A stretch of 61,440 bases of DNA from Syntrophomonadaceae bacterium (GTDB lineage Bacteria; Bacillota; Dethiobacteria; DTU022), in assembly GCA_007119965.1 (NCBI GenBank), contig SKOR01000020.1, forward strand, positions 1 through 61,440, given 5' to 3'. Within the stretch, counting starts at the first letter, position 1, and the number at the start of each line of letters is the position of its first letter. This document shows, piece after piece, positions 43,587-51,634 of this stretch. Position numbers and translations under genes: made by a program. Below the pieces are notes generated by a model. It made no database searches, had not been told where the DNA came from, and worked only from the letters and a program-made list of their open reading frames with translations.

Positions 43587-44414
43587 GTGGCCTTAACCAG
43601 CGAACAAATAATCAATGCACACCGGGCGATCGGGGTTATCGATTCAGGAGTCGGCGGGTTGACCGTGGTTCAGGAAATAAGCCGCCGACTGCCCCGTGAA
43701 AGGATCATCTATTTTGGCGATACGGCCAGGATGCCTTACGGTCCTCGTACTTATGATGAGGTCCGCCGCTTTACTTTCCAGATGATTGATTTTCTCAGGC
43801 ACCAGGAAATTAAGATGCTTGTTATCGCCTGTAACTCTGCTACGGCGGCTGGCCTGTCTTATTACCAGGAGGCCTGTGAACAGCCTGTCCTCGGGGTAAT
43901 TGAACCCGGGGTGCGGGCGGCCCTCGCAAAAAGCAAAAACGGAAGAGTCGGGGTAATTGGAACTGTCGGGACAATTAAAAGTTCGGAGTATGAGAAGGCC
44001 CTGCGCAGGAAAAATGGCGGGCTGCATATTGTCAGTAAACCCTGCCCCCTGTTTGTGCTCCTGGTAGAAAATAACCTGGTTGATACCCCCGAAGCTAAAA
44101 TAGTGGTTCATGAGTACCTCGATCCTTTGATTGGGGAAGACATTGATTCCCTGATCATGGGTTGTACCCACTATCCCCTCATGGAAAGCTTGATTCAGGA
44201 AGTGGTCGGTCCGTCGATCAACCTGATCAATTCAGCGGAGGAAATTGCATCCGAAGTGGAAGCGATCCTCGATCATAACGGGATGGCCAACCCCCTTAGC
44301 TGCGAAATGCCCCGCAACCGCTTTTTTGTCAGCGGAAACCCCGAATCATTTGAAGAAGTCGGGGCTAAGCTGCTTCAGCGTAAGATTAAAGCCTACAGGG
44401 TCCACCTGACCTGA
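43587..44414 (+). CDS. murI: Glutamate racemase
   Basis: 275 residues. Makes D-glutamate for peptidoglycan. Catalytic cysteines lie in VIACNSATAA and MGCTHYPL; substrate motifs are GVIDSGVGGLTVV and IYFGDTARMPYG. GTG 43587 follows the previous stop directly. A typical family length (about 260-280). Confidence 0.95.
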   Translation: MALTSEQIINAHRAIGVIDSGVGGLTVVQEISRRLPRERIIYFGDTARMPYGPRTYDEVRRFTFQMIDFLRHQEIKMLVIACNSATAAGLSYYQEACEQPVLGVIEPGVRAALAKSKNGRVGVIGTVGTIKSSEYEKALRRKNGGLHIVSKPCPLFVLLVENNLVDTPEAKIVVHEYLDPLIGEDIDSLIMGCTHYPLMESLIQEVVGPSINLINSAEEIASEVEAILDHNGMANPLSCEMPRNRFFVSGNPESFEEVGAKLLQRKIKAYRVHLT

Positions 44415-44420
44415 AAAAGA

Positions 44421-44449
44421 AAAACCGGGACCGTTATGGTTCCGGTTTT
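44421..44449. terminator. Bidirectional terminator between murI and htpX
   Basis: 12-bp stem AAAACCGGGACC/GGTTCCGGTTTT (44421-44432 and 44438-44449, one G.T pair) with A- and T-runs on both sides. Serves two convergent genes. Confidence 0.85.
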
Positions 44450-44483
44450 TACATAGCATGCTGTATTTAATGCTGCCCCGCCG

Positions 44484-45389
44484 TTACATAGCCCGTAAGC
44501 GCTTAATTCTTTCAGCTGCGGGGGGGTGTGTTGAAAAAAGAACGTTGGCCCTGTTTCCCTGCCTGGCGCCCAGCGATGGGTTGACTATATAAAGGCCGTT
44601 CAGGGCGTTGTTATCGATAGGGCTGTTCTTGACCTGCTGGTTTGTTATTTTTTCCAGTGCGCTGGCCAGGCCTTCAGGGTAACCTGTAAAATCGGCAGCG
44701 GTGGCATCAGCGAGGTATTCACGCTGCCTGGAAATGGCAAATTTGAGCAGCTGGGCGAAAATTGGCGCTAGAACAGCCAGGATGATTAATACCGCCAGGT
44801 AAATTAACTGGCCCTGTCCGCCTCTACGGCCGCCTCGCCCCATTCCCCCGAAAAAAACCATATTCCTGGCAATTACACTTACAAAAACGATTGTTCCCGC
44901 CAGCACAATTGCTACTGTTGCCAGCAAAACATCATAGTTATTGATATGGGCCATTTCGTGGGCGATAACCCCCTCAAGTTCCTGGCGGTTCAAACGCTTC
45001 ATCAACCCCCTGGTAACCGCAATGATTGCATTTTGGGGGTTACGCCCGGCAGCAAAAGCGTTAGGCACATCGGTCTCAATAATATAAACTTTGGGCATCG
45101 GTTTTCCTGCCGCGATGCTCAGGGCTTCAACCGTGTTGTGGAGAAAAGGTTCCTGTTGCTTGGAAACTTCTTTTGCCCCTGCCATCGAGGTGACAACACC
45201 CTGGCCCTGGAAAAAGCTGATCAGGAAAAGGACAACAAAAACGATAGCAGCGAGGACAATCCCGACGACAGGGTCGCCCAGGTAAATTCCTGCAAAATAA
45301 CCAATCCCCACGAATAAAACGGCATAAAGGAAAAAAAGGAAAAAGGTTCGTCTTTTATTGGCCGCTATGCGGCTGAAAATGGGGTCCAT
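44484..45389 (-). CDS. htpX: HtpX-like M48 membrane metalloprotease
   Basis: 301 residues. Two N-terminal helices, the zinc motif HEMAH in GVIAHEMAHINNYD, two further helices, then a Glu in REYLADATAADF that is the third zinc ligand. Degrades misfolded membrane proteins. The ATG shares its A with the lemA stop (TAATG), so the two are translationally coupled. LemA-HtpX pairing is common. Confidence 0.95.
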   Translation of the reverse strand: MDPIFSRIAANKRRTFFLFFLYAVLFVGIGYFAGIYLGDPVVGIVLAAIVFVVLFLISFFQGQGVVTSMAGAKEVSKQQEPFLHNTVEALSIAAGKPMPKVYIIETDVPNAFAAGRNPQNAIIAVTRGLMKRLNRQELEGVIAHEMAHINNYDVLLATVAIVLAGTIVFVSVIARNMVFFGGMGRGGRRGGQGQLIYLAVLIILAVLAPIFAQLLKFAISRQREYLADATAADFTGYPEGLASALEKITNQQVKNSPIDNNALNGLYIVNPSLGARQGNRANVLFSTHPPAAERIKRLRAM

Positions 45390-45961
45390 TACTTTTTATC
45401 ACCGCCTTGCATTTCTACTTCCGGAACATTACGGACCTGGTCAGATTCGACAGAATAATATTCACGGGTTTCAAAATTAAAAAGACGGGCTACTAAATTG
45501 CTCGGGAACTTTTGGATCACCATGTTGAATATCATAATAGTTTTGTTGTAACGGCGCCTGGAGTAAGCCAGTTTATTTTCAATGCCGACCAGTTCTTCCT
45601 GCAGCATCATAAAATTTTCGTTAGCCTTTAAATCGGGATAGCTTTCCGCTACCGCAAAAAGTGTTTTAAGCGCCCTTGAAGCCTTTTCATCGGCTCCTGC
45701 ATTTTCCTGTAATGTTCGCGCATTTTGGTATTCAGTCCTGGCCCGGGTGATCGTCTCCAACACTTCCTGCTCATGCTTCATGTAAGCTTTAACTGTGTTC
45801 ACGAGGTTGGGCACCAGGTCAAAGCGCTTTTGCAGCAGGGTGTCGATGTTAGATAAAGTAGTATCAGCCATGTTTCTTAAACCGATCAGTCGGTTGTAGG
45901 TATAAACGATAAACGCGGCTGACAGAATTAGTAATGCAGGGATAATGTGTGAAATTTCCAT
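45389..45961 (-). CDS. lemA: LemA family protein
   Basis: 190 residues. One N-terminal helix, then a coiled-coil four-helix domain with RFDLVPNLVNTVKAYMKHE and ENKLAYSRRRYNKTIMIFN, both LemA signatures. Membrane-anchored with an unknown role, usually linked to HtpX. ATG 45961 follows AGGAGG. Confidence 0.95.
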   Translation of the reverse strand: MEISHIIPALLILSAAFIVYTYNRLIGLRNMADTTLSNIDTLLQKRFDLVPNLVNTVKAYMKHEQEVLETITRARTEYQNARTLQENAGADEKASRALKTLFAVAESYPDLKANENFMMLQEELVGIENKLAYSRRRYNKTIMIFNMVIQKFPSNLVARLFNFETREYYSVESDQVRNVPEVEMQGGDKK

Positions 45962-46290
45962 AACGTAGCCTCCTCTAAAAATGCCTTAGTATTACTTCTT
46001 TTCACGTCCCCCTTTTCCTCTAGCTTTGTCCGGGCCCGGTAAAAATTTAAACTATTTATCCGTTCGCTGGCCGGGGCAGGGGCGTTAAGGTGAAGTCCTT
46101 CAGCTGCTGCGCCCGCTTTCGGAGCCTGCCGGTGAGTCTGAAAGCGAACAGCAGCGGAATATGGAATTGTCCTGATTCCCGGTGAAAGCAGGCGGCTGCC
46201 GGCTGCAGGAGTAGATCGGAAAAGGATTTACGGTTTAAAACGGTGAATTAATGAAAGTAAGTCTGGTAGTTAAAAAGGAGCCGGAGAAAA
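45962..46290. other. Structured intergenic region upstream of rph, unassigned
   Basis: About 330 bases without a gene. The middle (46080-46230) is GC-rich and full of short complementary pieces (CTGCTGCGCCCGC, CAGCAGCGG, GCAGGCGGCTGCC), which suggests a folded leader RNA. A segment AAGGTGAAGTCCTTC recalls part of a cobalamin riboswitch but the conserved CCCGCnACTGT box is absent. Confidence 0.4.
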
Positions 46291-47055
46291 ATGCGTATAG
46301 ACGGTAGAAAAAATAATGAAATGAGACCGATAAGGATAACCCGGGATTACCTCAAGTACCCGGAAGGGTCTGCCCTGATTGAACTTGGCGATACCAACGT
46401 TATCTGTACCGCGACCGTGGAAGAAAAGGTGCCGCCATTCCTCAAGGGTATGGGACAGGGGTGGATAACGGCTGAGTATGCAATGATGCCCCGATCAACG
46501 GGGGTTCGCATCAACAGGGAGCGGGGAAAAGTTAACGCGCGCAGTTCAGAAATACAAAGGTTAATCGGTCGTTCGCTTCGATCGGTGGTTGACCTCATTG
46601 GGCTTGGTGAAAGGACGATCTGGATCGACTGCGATGTAATCCAGGCAGACGGGGGAACGCGCACGGCTGCGATTAGCGGGGCATATGTTGCCCTGGCCGA
46701 AGCCCTCCTCCACCTGAAATATAATGCGCTGATCAAGCAGCTCCCACTTTACGACTATTTGTCTGCGATCAGCGTCGGTATTTTTAGTGGTATCCCTATT
46801 CTCGACCTGGCATTTGAAGAAGACTCAAAAGCAGGGGTCGATATGAATGTCGTGATGACAGCAGCAGGACAGCTGGTTGAAGTGCAGGGATCTGCCGAAG
46901 ATAAACCCTTCAGCCGTGAACAACTGAACTACTTGCTCGATCTTGCCGCAGCAGGAGTGCTGGAGATTACTGCTTGCCAAAAAGAGGCTCTCGGTCCTGA
47001 AATAAATGAGCTGATCGAAACTTCTGCAAAGTATTACAGCAGCCAGGAGGGGTAA
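46291..47055 (+). CDS. rph: RNase PH
   Basis: 254 residues. 3'-to-5' phosphorolytic exoribonuclease that trims tRNA ends. Motifs: [30 protein letters not shown] and [24 protein letters not shown] 46291 follows AAAAGGAG. Full length. Confidence 0.95.
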   Translation: MRIDGRKNNEMRPIRITRDYLKYPEGSALIELGDTNVICTATVEEKVPPFLKGMGQGWITAEYAMMPRSTGVRINRERGKVNARSSEIQRLIGRSLRSVVDLIGLGERTIWIDCDVIQADGGTRTAAISGAYVALAEALLHLKYNALIKQLPLYDYLSAISVGIFSGIPILDLAFEEDSKAGVDMNVVMTAAGQLVEVQGSAEDKPFSREQLNYLLDLAAAGVLEITACQKEALGPEINELIETSAKYYSSQEG

Positions 47056-47173
47056 GTAAAAGCCTGGCCCACGACAGGTCTGCCTGTAAAGCTGCCCTCG
47101 TCAATGCCTGCAGTTCAATTTAAAAGGCCTGCCCGGTGTGGGGCCGGTTAATGGGAGAGAGACCTTTCAGTTA

Positions 47174-48190
47174 TTACTTCTGCCGCTCTGCTATAACTGC
47201 CGGAGGCATGTTTTTCATGCGATTGTAGTAGCGCTGTATTTCATGAAACAGGTGGAACAGTGAAGCCCGGCTGATAAATTCTTCCCGCGATTTAGGGAGA
47301 TCCATTTCTGCAAAACTTTGCTCCAGCTTTTCCATCAGCTGGTCTACTTTTTGTTCGTGGATGATTTTACCGCAACATTTTTTATACTGCATCTTTTGCA
47401 CAATCCGGAATAGCTGGACCAGTGGGGCGGCCTGCGGGACGCGAATCGGCATCCGTTTAGCAAGGCGGTGCATTTCTTCAAGGCGTTTCAGCTGAGACCT
47501 GTAAATATGAAAAGTTTTACGGTAGCGATCTGAATCAGTTTCCCTGTTAATTATGAAGCGCTGCTCTTCACGCAAAAGTTTCGCTTCCTCCATGCCGCTT
47601 CCTATTATTTCATCCAGCCTGTCAATTTCTTCTTTAAAATTAGTATCATCACAGCCCGGTTCAAGCATCTCCAGCATGATAAAGTCGATTGCCCCCCGCA
47701 GCCCTTCTTCCGCGCGAACCAATTTTTCCTGGACATCTTTTCTGTGGTTAGGCGTAAAGAGGTAATTAATGGCAAGTGCGCAGACAGCTCCCAGCATTGC
47801 TGTAAAGATTTGTTCCAGCGAAAAAGTCCAGGGCAGGTCGCTTCCGCTGAAAATGACGGTAATAGCCGTTACCGCGGTTAAAACTATATGATCCTGCCAG
47901 CGCAGCTGCAGGCAGATATAAATTGCCGCTAAAGTAACCAGGCCGTACCCCAGTGGAGAAACGCCGAATGCAAAACTGAAGGTGGTGCCCAGCACTCCGC
48001 CCAGCAGAACAGAGCCCAGCTTGGCCATGCTTTGCTGCAGGGAATGAAAAAAAGTCCTCTGGACAGTAAGTAAAGCGACAATTGCAGCCAGGGTTACCCG
48101 TTCCAGCCCCAGCTGCTGGGCGATAAGTATAGATAAAGTTACGGCCAGTGCTGTTTTAAGCACCCTGCCGCCAACAAGAAAGCGGGTCAC
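47174..48190 (-). CDS. FUSC-family aromatic-acid-exporter-like membrane protein
   Basis: 338 residues. Four to six helices in the first 160 residues (VLKTALAVTLSILIAQQLGL, TLAAIVALLTVQRTFFHS), then a long helical cytosolic domain. Matches the ArAE_1/DUF939 type. GTG 48190 follows GAGAGGTAGA. Substrate unknown. Confidence 0.85.
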   Translation of the reverse strand: MTRFLVGGRVLKTALAVTLSILIAQQLGLERVTLAAIVALLTVQRTFFHSLQQSMAKLGSVLLGGVLGTTFSFAFGVSPLGYGLVTLAAIYICLQLRWQDHIVLTAVTAITVIFSGSDLPWTFSLEQIFTAMLGAVCALAINYLFTPNHRKDVQEKLVRAEEGLRGAIDFIMLEMLEPGCDDTNFKEEIDRLDEIIGSGMEEAKLLREEQRFIINRETDSDRYRKTFHIYRSQLKRLEEMHRLAKRMPIRVPQAAPLVQLFRIVQKMQYKKCCGKIIHEQKVDQLMEKLEQSFAEMDLPKSREEFISRASLFHLFHEIQRYYNRMKNMPPAVIAERQK

Positions 48191-48320
48191 AGTAATCTAC
48201 CTCTCATTTCTATTCACCCCGTGAAAAGCACGGTTCAGATATTTTTAAAACACTTTATACATTATACATGAATGGCCGAATCAATAAAATGTCGGCCAGC
48301 AGTTTTGTTGCCCGGTTTTC

Positions 48321-48349
48321 TTGCTAATTAATTATCGCTGTGCTACAAT
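48321..48349 (+). promoter_or_regulatory. Promoter of tRNA-Pro
   Basis: TTGCTA (48321-48326), 17-base spacer, TACAAT (48344-48349), 38 bases before the tRNA. Confidence 0.7.
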
Positions 48350-48387
48350 GTTTTTGCTGCTGTCAGGCAGCGGGGTTCATATAATAT

Positions 48388-48464
<77 letters not shown>

Positions 48465-48473
48465 GCATTTAAG

Positions 48474-48501
48474 AGGCACGGGCAATGTTCCCGTGCCTTT
48501 A
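48474..48501 (+). terminator. Terminator of tRNA-Pro
   Basis: 9-bp stem AGGCACGGG/CCCGTGCCT (48474-48482 and 48490-48498) followed by TTAC. Confidence 0.75.
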
Positions 48502-48514
48502 CTCGTGCAATACG

Positions 48515-48569
48515 TTGCCCCCAATAAGTTAAAAAGGAGTCAGACACCTTTTTAATTTATTGGGGGCAA
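48515..48569. repeat. Long palindrome with GTCAGACACC core, RAYT/REP-like
   Basis: TTGCCCCCAATAAGTTAAAAAGG (48515-48537) is, with one G.T pair, the reverse complement of 48547-48569. The short loop holds AGTCAGACA. Elements with an AGGAGTCAGACACCTTTTT core are known as palindromes mobilised by REP-associated Y1 transposases in diverse bacteria. No transposase is in the window. Confidence 0.75.
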
Positions 48570-48740
48570 AAGCCTGGCGGGGCTTGTTCCGGCAGGACCG
48601 ATTAAGTCTTCTTCGACCATAACTATCAGGCTTGCAGAAGTTTTGGAGCTTATTGCTGAGATATTTTTTTGGGTTATAATAAAATTAAAAGGAATCTTCT
48701 AATTAACCCAGAATTGTTAATTTAGGGAAAGTGAGTCCAT
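48570..48740. other. Intergenic, nothing recognised
   Basis: About 170 bases between the palindrome and the AbiTii-like gene leader. AT-rich towards its end; a promoter is expected here but no clear -35/-10 pair was found. Confidence 0.4.
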
Positions 48741-48815
48741 ATGCTGCTCAATCCGAATCTTAATATGTTTTTGGCCGGATGCCCTGTATGTGGAACTAAA
48801 GGGGAAGGTTTATGA
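48741..48815 (+). CDS. Possible 24-residue leader peptide
   Basis: ATG 48741 begins MLLNPNLNMFLAGCPVCGTKGEGL and stops at TGA 48815, overlapping the ATG of the next gene by 4 bases. The overlap suggests translational coupling. Whether it is expressed is uncertain; the CPVCG motif could be chance. Confidence 0.3.
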   Translation: MLLNPNLNMFLAGCPVCGTKGEGL

Positions 48816-49822
48816 ACAGGCTGGAAGAATGCAGGGATGAAGCAAAAAAAGTATTAACAGGTTTAGAAGACGGCACATTAACAATTGGGCAGTCTGCTTT
48901 GAAGTGCCTGAAGGTTGCCAGGTTGATGGGCGACGAACAAGCATTGTTGTGGCTGAGATATGAAACTGGTGGATACCCCAGGAATATGCCCCCCGAGACA
49001 TTTAAACTGGCCTGGGATAAGGGCCGGGGCTATTATAGCGATACGAAGAAAAGAGTTTTCATTCAAACTGCTGATGAAATCGAATCATTAATTATTGCCT
49101 GCCAGGAAGCATTAAAAGGCTATTCTACTTCCGGTGTTTCAATAAGCGGAGAGCGGGCCGCTGCAGCAATGGATAACCTGACCAGGACTGTCGGGCATTC
49201 AACACGGAATTTATTGAAAAACATCATGGTCATCCAAAAAAGACTGGCCAGGTTAAGAGGAAACTATTACGATTATGCCCTGGCGGTATACAACGGCCTT
49301 AATTATTCCGGTCGGGTGGAGGATATATTCCACGAGTACAGAGAGCAGGTAGATGCCAGCCTGGCGGCAGCAATACCTGAAACACTGCGCAGGCTTCAAA
49401 CTGCCTATGAATGCCTGGATTCAGAAGACCATGAAAGCTGGGCCCAGGTGGTGTTTACATGCCGGAGGTTGATGAGAGGCCTGGCTGATAAACTTTATAA
49501 GCACCCTGTTGATCAACCCTATATCACCAAGTCCGGTAGAGAGTTGGATGTCACGGGCAGCAATTATAAAAACAAGCTGTTTGCAGTAATTGATGAATTT
49601 GGGGATTCTTCGGCCAGGGTACGATTAACTGTCTCGAACATCATTTATATAATAAACTACGTTGAAGACCTGTACCAGCTGATTAATCGAGGAGACCAAG
49701 TAGGCAGCGCCATAAATTATCAGGAAGCAAGAATGGCCGTGATACACACCTATGTGCTGTTAGGCGATATCCTGCTCTGCTGCAACTTCCAGGTAATGGT
49801 AATGAATGTAAGGAAAAACTGA
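48812..49822 (+). CDS. AbiTii-like protein with helical C-terminal domain
   Basis: 336 residues. The N-terminal 90 residues (CLKVARLMGDEQALLWLRYETGGYP) match the pattern of the AbiTii domain, a predicted abortive-infection module often found at the N-terminus of defence proteins: small helices, then a W-x-x-x-E-x-x-G-Y turn. The remainder is mostly helical with no recognised catalytic motif; the segment from about 195 to the end may be a HEPN-like or effector domain. It lies in a gene-poor stretch beside a palindromic repeat, typical of accessory islands. ATG 48812 follows GGGGAAGG. Role in defence is inference. Confidence 0.55.
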   Translation: MNRLEECRDEAKKVLTGLEDGTLTIGQSALKCLKVARLMGDEQALLWLRYETGGYPRNMPPETFKLAWDKGRGYYSDTKKRVFIQTADEIESLIIACQEALKGYSTSGVSISGERAAAAMDNLTRTVGHSTRNLLKNIMVIQKRLARLRGNYYDYALAVYNGLNYSGRVEDIFHEYREQVDASLAAAIPETLRRLQTAYECLDSEDHESWAQVVFTCRRLMRGLADKLYKHPVDQPYITKSGRELDVTGSNYKNKLFAVIDEFGDSSARVRLTVSNIIYIINYVEDLYQLINRGDQVGSAINYQEARMAVIHTYVLLGDILLCCNFQVMVMNVRKN

Positions 49823-49962
49823 CCCTGCTGCAAAAAAAGATCTGCTTCCGGCTTGTTCCGGAAGCAATCCGGGTTAATAACTTATTACGGGCCTTAAGCA
49901 CTAATTGTTGCTACTGCCGGCAGGCAGCCCATACGGGGCGGTCACGCTTGCTGCCCGGACTG

Positions 49963-50014
49963 CCGGGGGGCAGTACTGCTGGTGGCATATAAGCTGTGCC
50001 CCCCCCGGTTTTTT
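49963..50014 (+). terminator. Terminator after the AbiTii-like gene
   Basis: CCGGGGGGCA (49963-49972) pairs with TGCCCCCCCCGG (49997-50008) across a 24-base loop; six T follow. Confidence 0.7.
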
Positions 50015-50073
50015 GTTGCATTTAACCTGCCCACAGTAAACAGGCAGCCGGGCAGTTTGTTCCCAGGCTGTTA

Positions 50074-50244
50074 TCAATGCAGGTGCGTGGTGGGAATGAC
50101 GATCATGTTGCCGTAATATTGGGTCATGTTCTTGCTGCCGCAAGAAGGGCAGCTTTCCTTTAAGCCTTTTTCTTTTTCGGCCAGAGTTGCCCTTACCTCG
50201 GTCACCTTTCTGCAATCACGACAAATATAGTCATAAACAGGCAT
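50074..50244 (-). CDS. FmdB-like small zinc-ribbon protein
   Basis: 56 residues, missed by a longer shadow frame. Begins MPVYDYICRDCRKV and has a second CPSCG, giving the CxxC-x-CxxC zinc ribbon typical of FmdB-type regulators. ATG 50244 follows GGGAGG. Role unknown, possibly regulatory. Confidence 0.8.
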   Translation of the reverse strand: MPVYDYICRDCRKVTEVRATLAEKEKGLKESCPSCGSKNMTQYYGNMIVIPTTHLH

Positions 50245-50702
50245 ACCAATAACCTCCCTGATTTTATTTTAAGAAGCATTCCTGCTGGGAACCCTGATGT
50301 GAAAAACCAAAAGACTATCCTGCAAATCCTGGCAAAAAAGATTTGATTATCTATTTCAACAATTCAGTTTAAAGTCCTGCCTGCCGGATAGATTTCTTGA
50401 TAGGGGTAATCAACATGCATCATTCGGAAAGTGTAATTTAATATAGTGAGTTTGCAGGAAGCCGGCACTTTACCTGCTCAAGTCTCCAAAAGGATCGGGA
50501 AGGCGGGAAAAAGCCGTGGCGCAGCCGCTGCCACAGCCTGCGGCGGAGAAGGCAGGAACTGCTTCGCTTACAGACCGGGAACTGCAGGTTGGCTGATCAG
50601 ATACTAAAGATTTATTGGAAAATGTGCCTAAATTTATTTCCATTGCTATATTTTTCTCGTTGTTATATAGTTAATCTGTCTGTAACGGAGGAGGGGCCAG
50701 AT
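50245..50702. other. Leader region of the glycine-betaine-type gene
   Basis: About 460 bases to the GTG start. The part 50490-50585 is strongly folded: GTGGC...GCCAC, CCTGC...GCAGG (50537-50555) and TCTCC...GGAGA. It shares the hairpin motif with 30194. It was compared with cobalamin riboswitches but the conserved boxes do not match fully. Confidence 0.45.
50536..50573. repeat. Leader hairpin motif, copy B
   Basis: GCCTGCGGCGGAGAAGGCAGG followed by AACTGC and GCTTACAG; the same core as at 30194-30231. Between the copies the order of conserved pieces and the CCTGC/GCAGG stem are kept, with one or two base insertions. Confidence 0.45.
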
Positions 50703-51611
50703 GTGCCCTGTTTTTTGATCAATAAATTAAAATATTTGTACAGCCTGCTCACAATTTTCCTGACCTGTATTGTGCTTTTAGTGACGGCATGCACAGAAAA
50801 GGAAACTCCGCTTGTTAAAACGCAGGAAGAAGTTGAAACAGTAAAAATAGTCTATGTTGATTGGGTATCGGAGATAGCGAGCGCCCATGTAGCCCGGGTG
50901 GTAATTGAAGAGAGGCTGGGTTACAAATGTGAACTCCTCTCGGTAACTGCCGTTTCGATGTGGGAATCGGTTGCGGCAGGCGATCAGGATGCAATGTTGG
51001 GGGCATGGCTCCCTTCACTTCAGGAAAGCTATTACAATTCGGTTTTTGATCAGGTAGACAACCTGGGGCCTAACCTGGAAGGCGTCGAAATGGGCTTGGT
51101 TGTCCCGGCTTATGTCCCGATTGATTCTATCGCTGAACTGGAAGATTATGCCGGGGAATTCGATTACAGGATTATTGGCATCGATCCCGAAGCTGGCCTG
51201 ATGGGCAGTACTGAGAGGGCTATGTCCGCTTACGCGCTTGATGATTTTGAGCTGGTTTCAGGCAGCGACCTGACGATGACTTCTGCTCTAGAAATCGCTT
51301 TTGAGGAAGAGCGATGGGTGCTGGCCACGGGTTGGACGCCTCACTGGAAGTTTGCCCGCTGGGATCTTAAGTATCTTGATGATCCTGAAAATATTTACGG
51401 AGCTTCGGAACATATTGCAACAATCGTTCGCAAGGGTTTAGATGAAGATATGCCGGAAGTATATTCCTTTCTCGATAAATTTTATTGGACAGCTGAAGAT
51501 ATGGGCCAGGTTATGTTGTGGTTCAGGGAAGAGGGAATGAGCGCGGAAGAGGCTGCCGGACGCTGGGTTGCCGAAAACAGCGAACTGGTAGATCAGTGGG
51601 TTGCCGAATAA
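50703..51611 (+). CDS. Glycine betaine/proline-type substrate-binding lipoprotein
   Basis: 302 residues. Lipoprotein signal: MPCFLINKLK start, hydrophobic stretch, lipobox LVTAC (Cys about residue 30). The body matches OpuAC-type binding proteins: KIVYVDWVSEIASAHVARVVIEE, GAWLPSLQESYY, GIDPEAGLM, VLATGWTPHWKFA (aromatic cage). Binds a quaternary ammonium compound or related solute outside the cell. GTG 50703 follows GGAGGAGG. No permease or ATPase is next to it; instead a GGDEF/HD-GYP gene follows, suggesting a sensing rather than transport role (inference). Confidence 0.85.
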   Translation: MPCFLINKLKYLYSLLTIFLTCIVLLVTACTEKETPLVKTQEEVETVKIVYVDWVSEIASAHVARVVIEERLGYKCELLSVTAVSMWESVAAGDQDAMLGAWLPSLQESYYNSVFDQVDNLGPNLEGVEMGLVVPAYVPIDSIAELEDYAGEFDYRIIGIDPEAGLMGSTERAMSAYALDDFELVSGSDLTMTSALEIAFEEERWVLATGWTPHWKFARWDLKYLDDPENIYGASEHIATIVRKGLDEDMPEVYSFLDKFYWTAEDMGQVMLWFREEGMSAEEAAGRWVAENSELVDQWVAE

Positions 51612-51634
51612 CAAGGTAAAAAGCGGGGACAGGG

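Noticed and set aside
46081-46230. Cobalamin riboswitch or RNase P RNA
   Set aside because: Only one short piece is similar; neither the B12 box nor the RNase P core sequences are present.
50490-50590. Cobalamin riboswitch
   Set aside because: GGGAA and GCGCAGCC pieces recall the aptamer but the CCCGCnACTGT box and the spacing of the core are absent, and the downstream gene is unrelated to B12.
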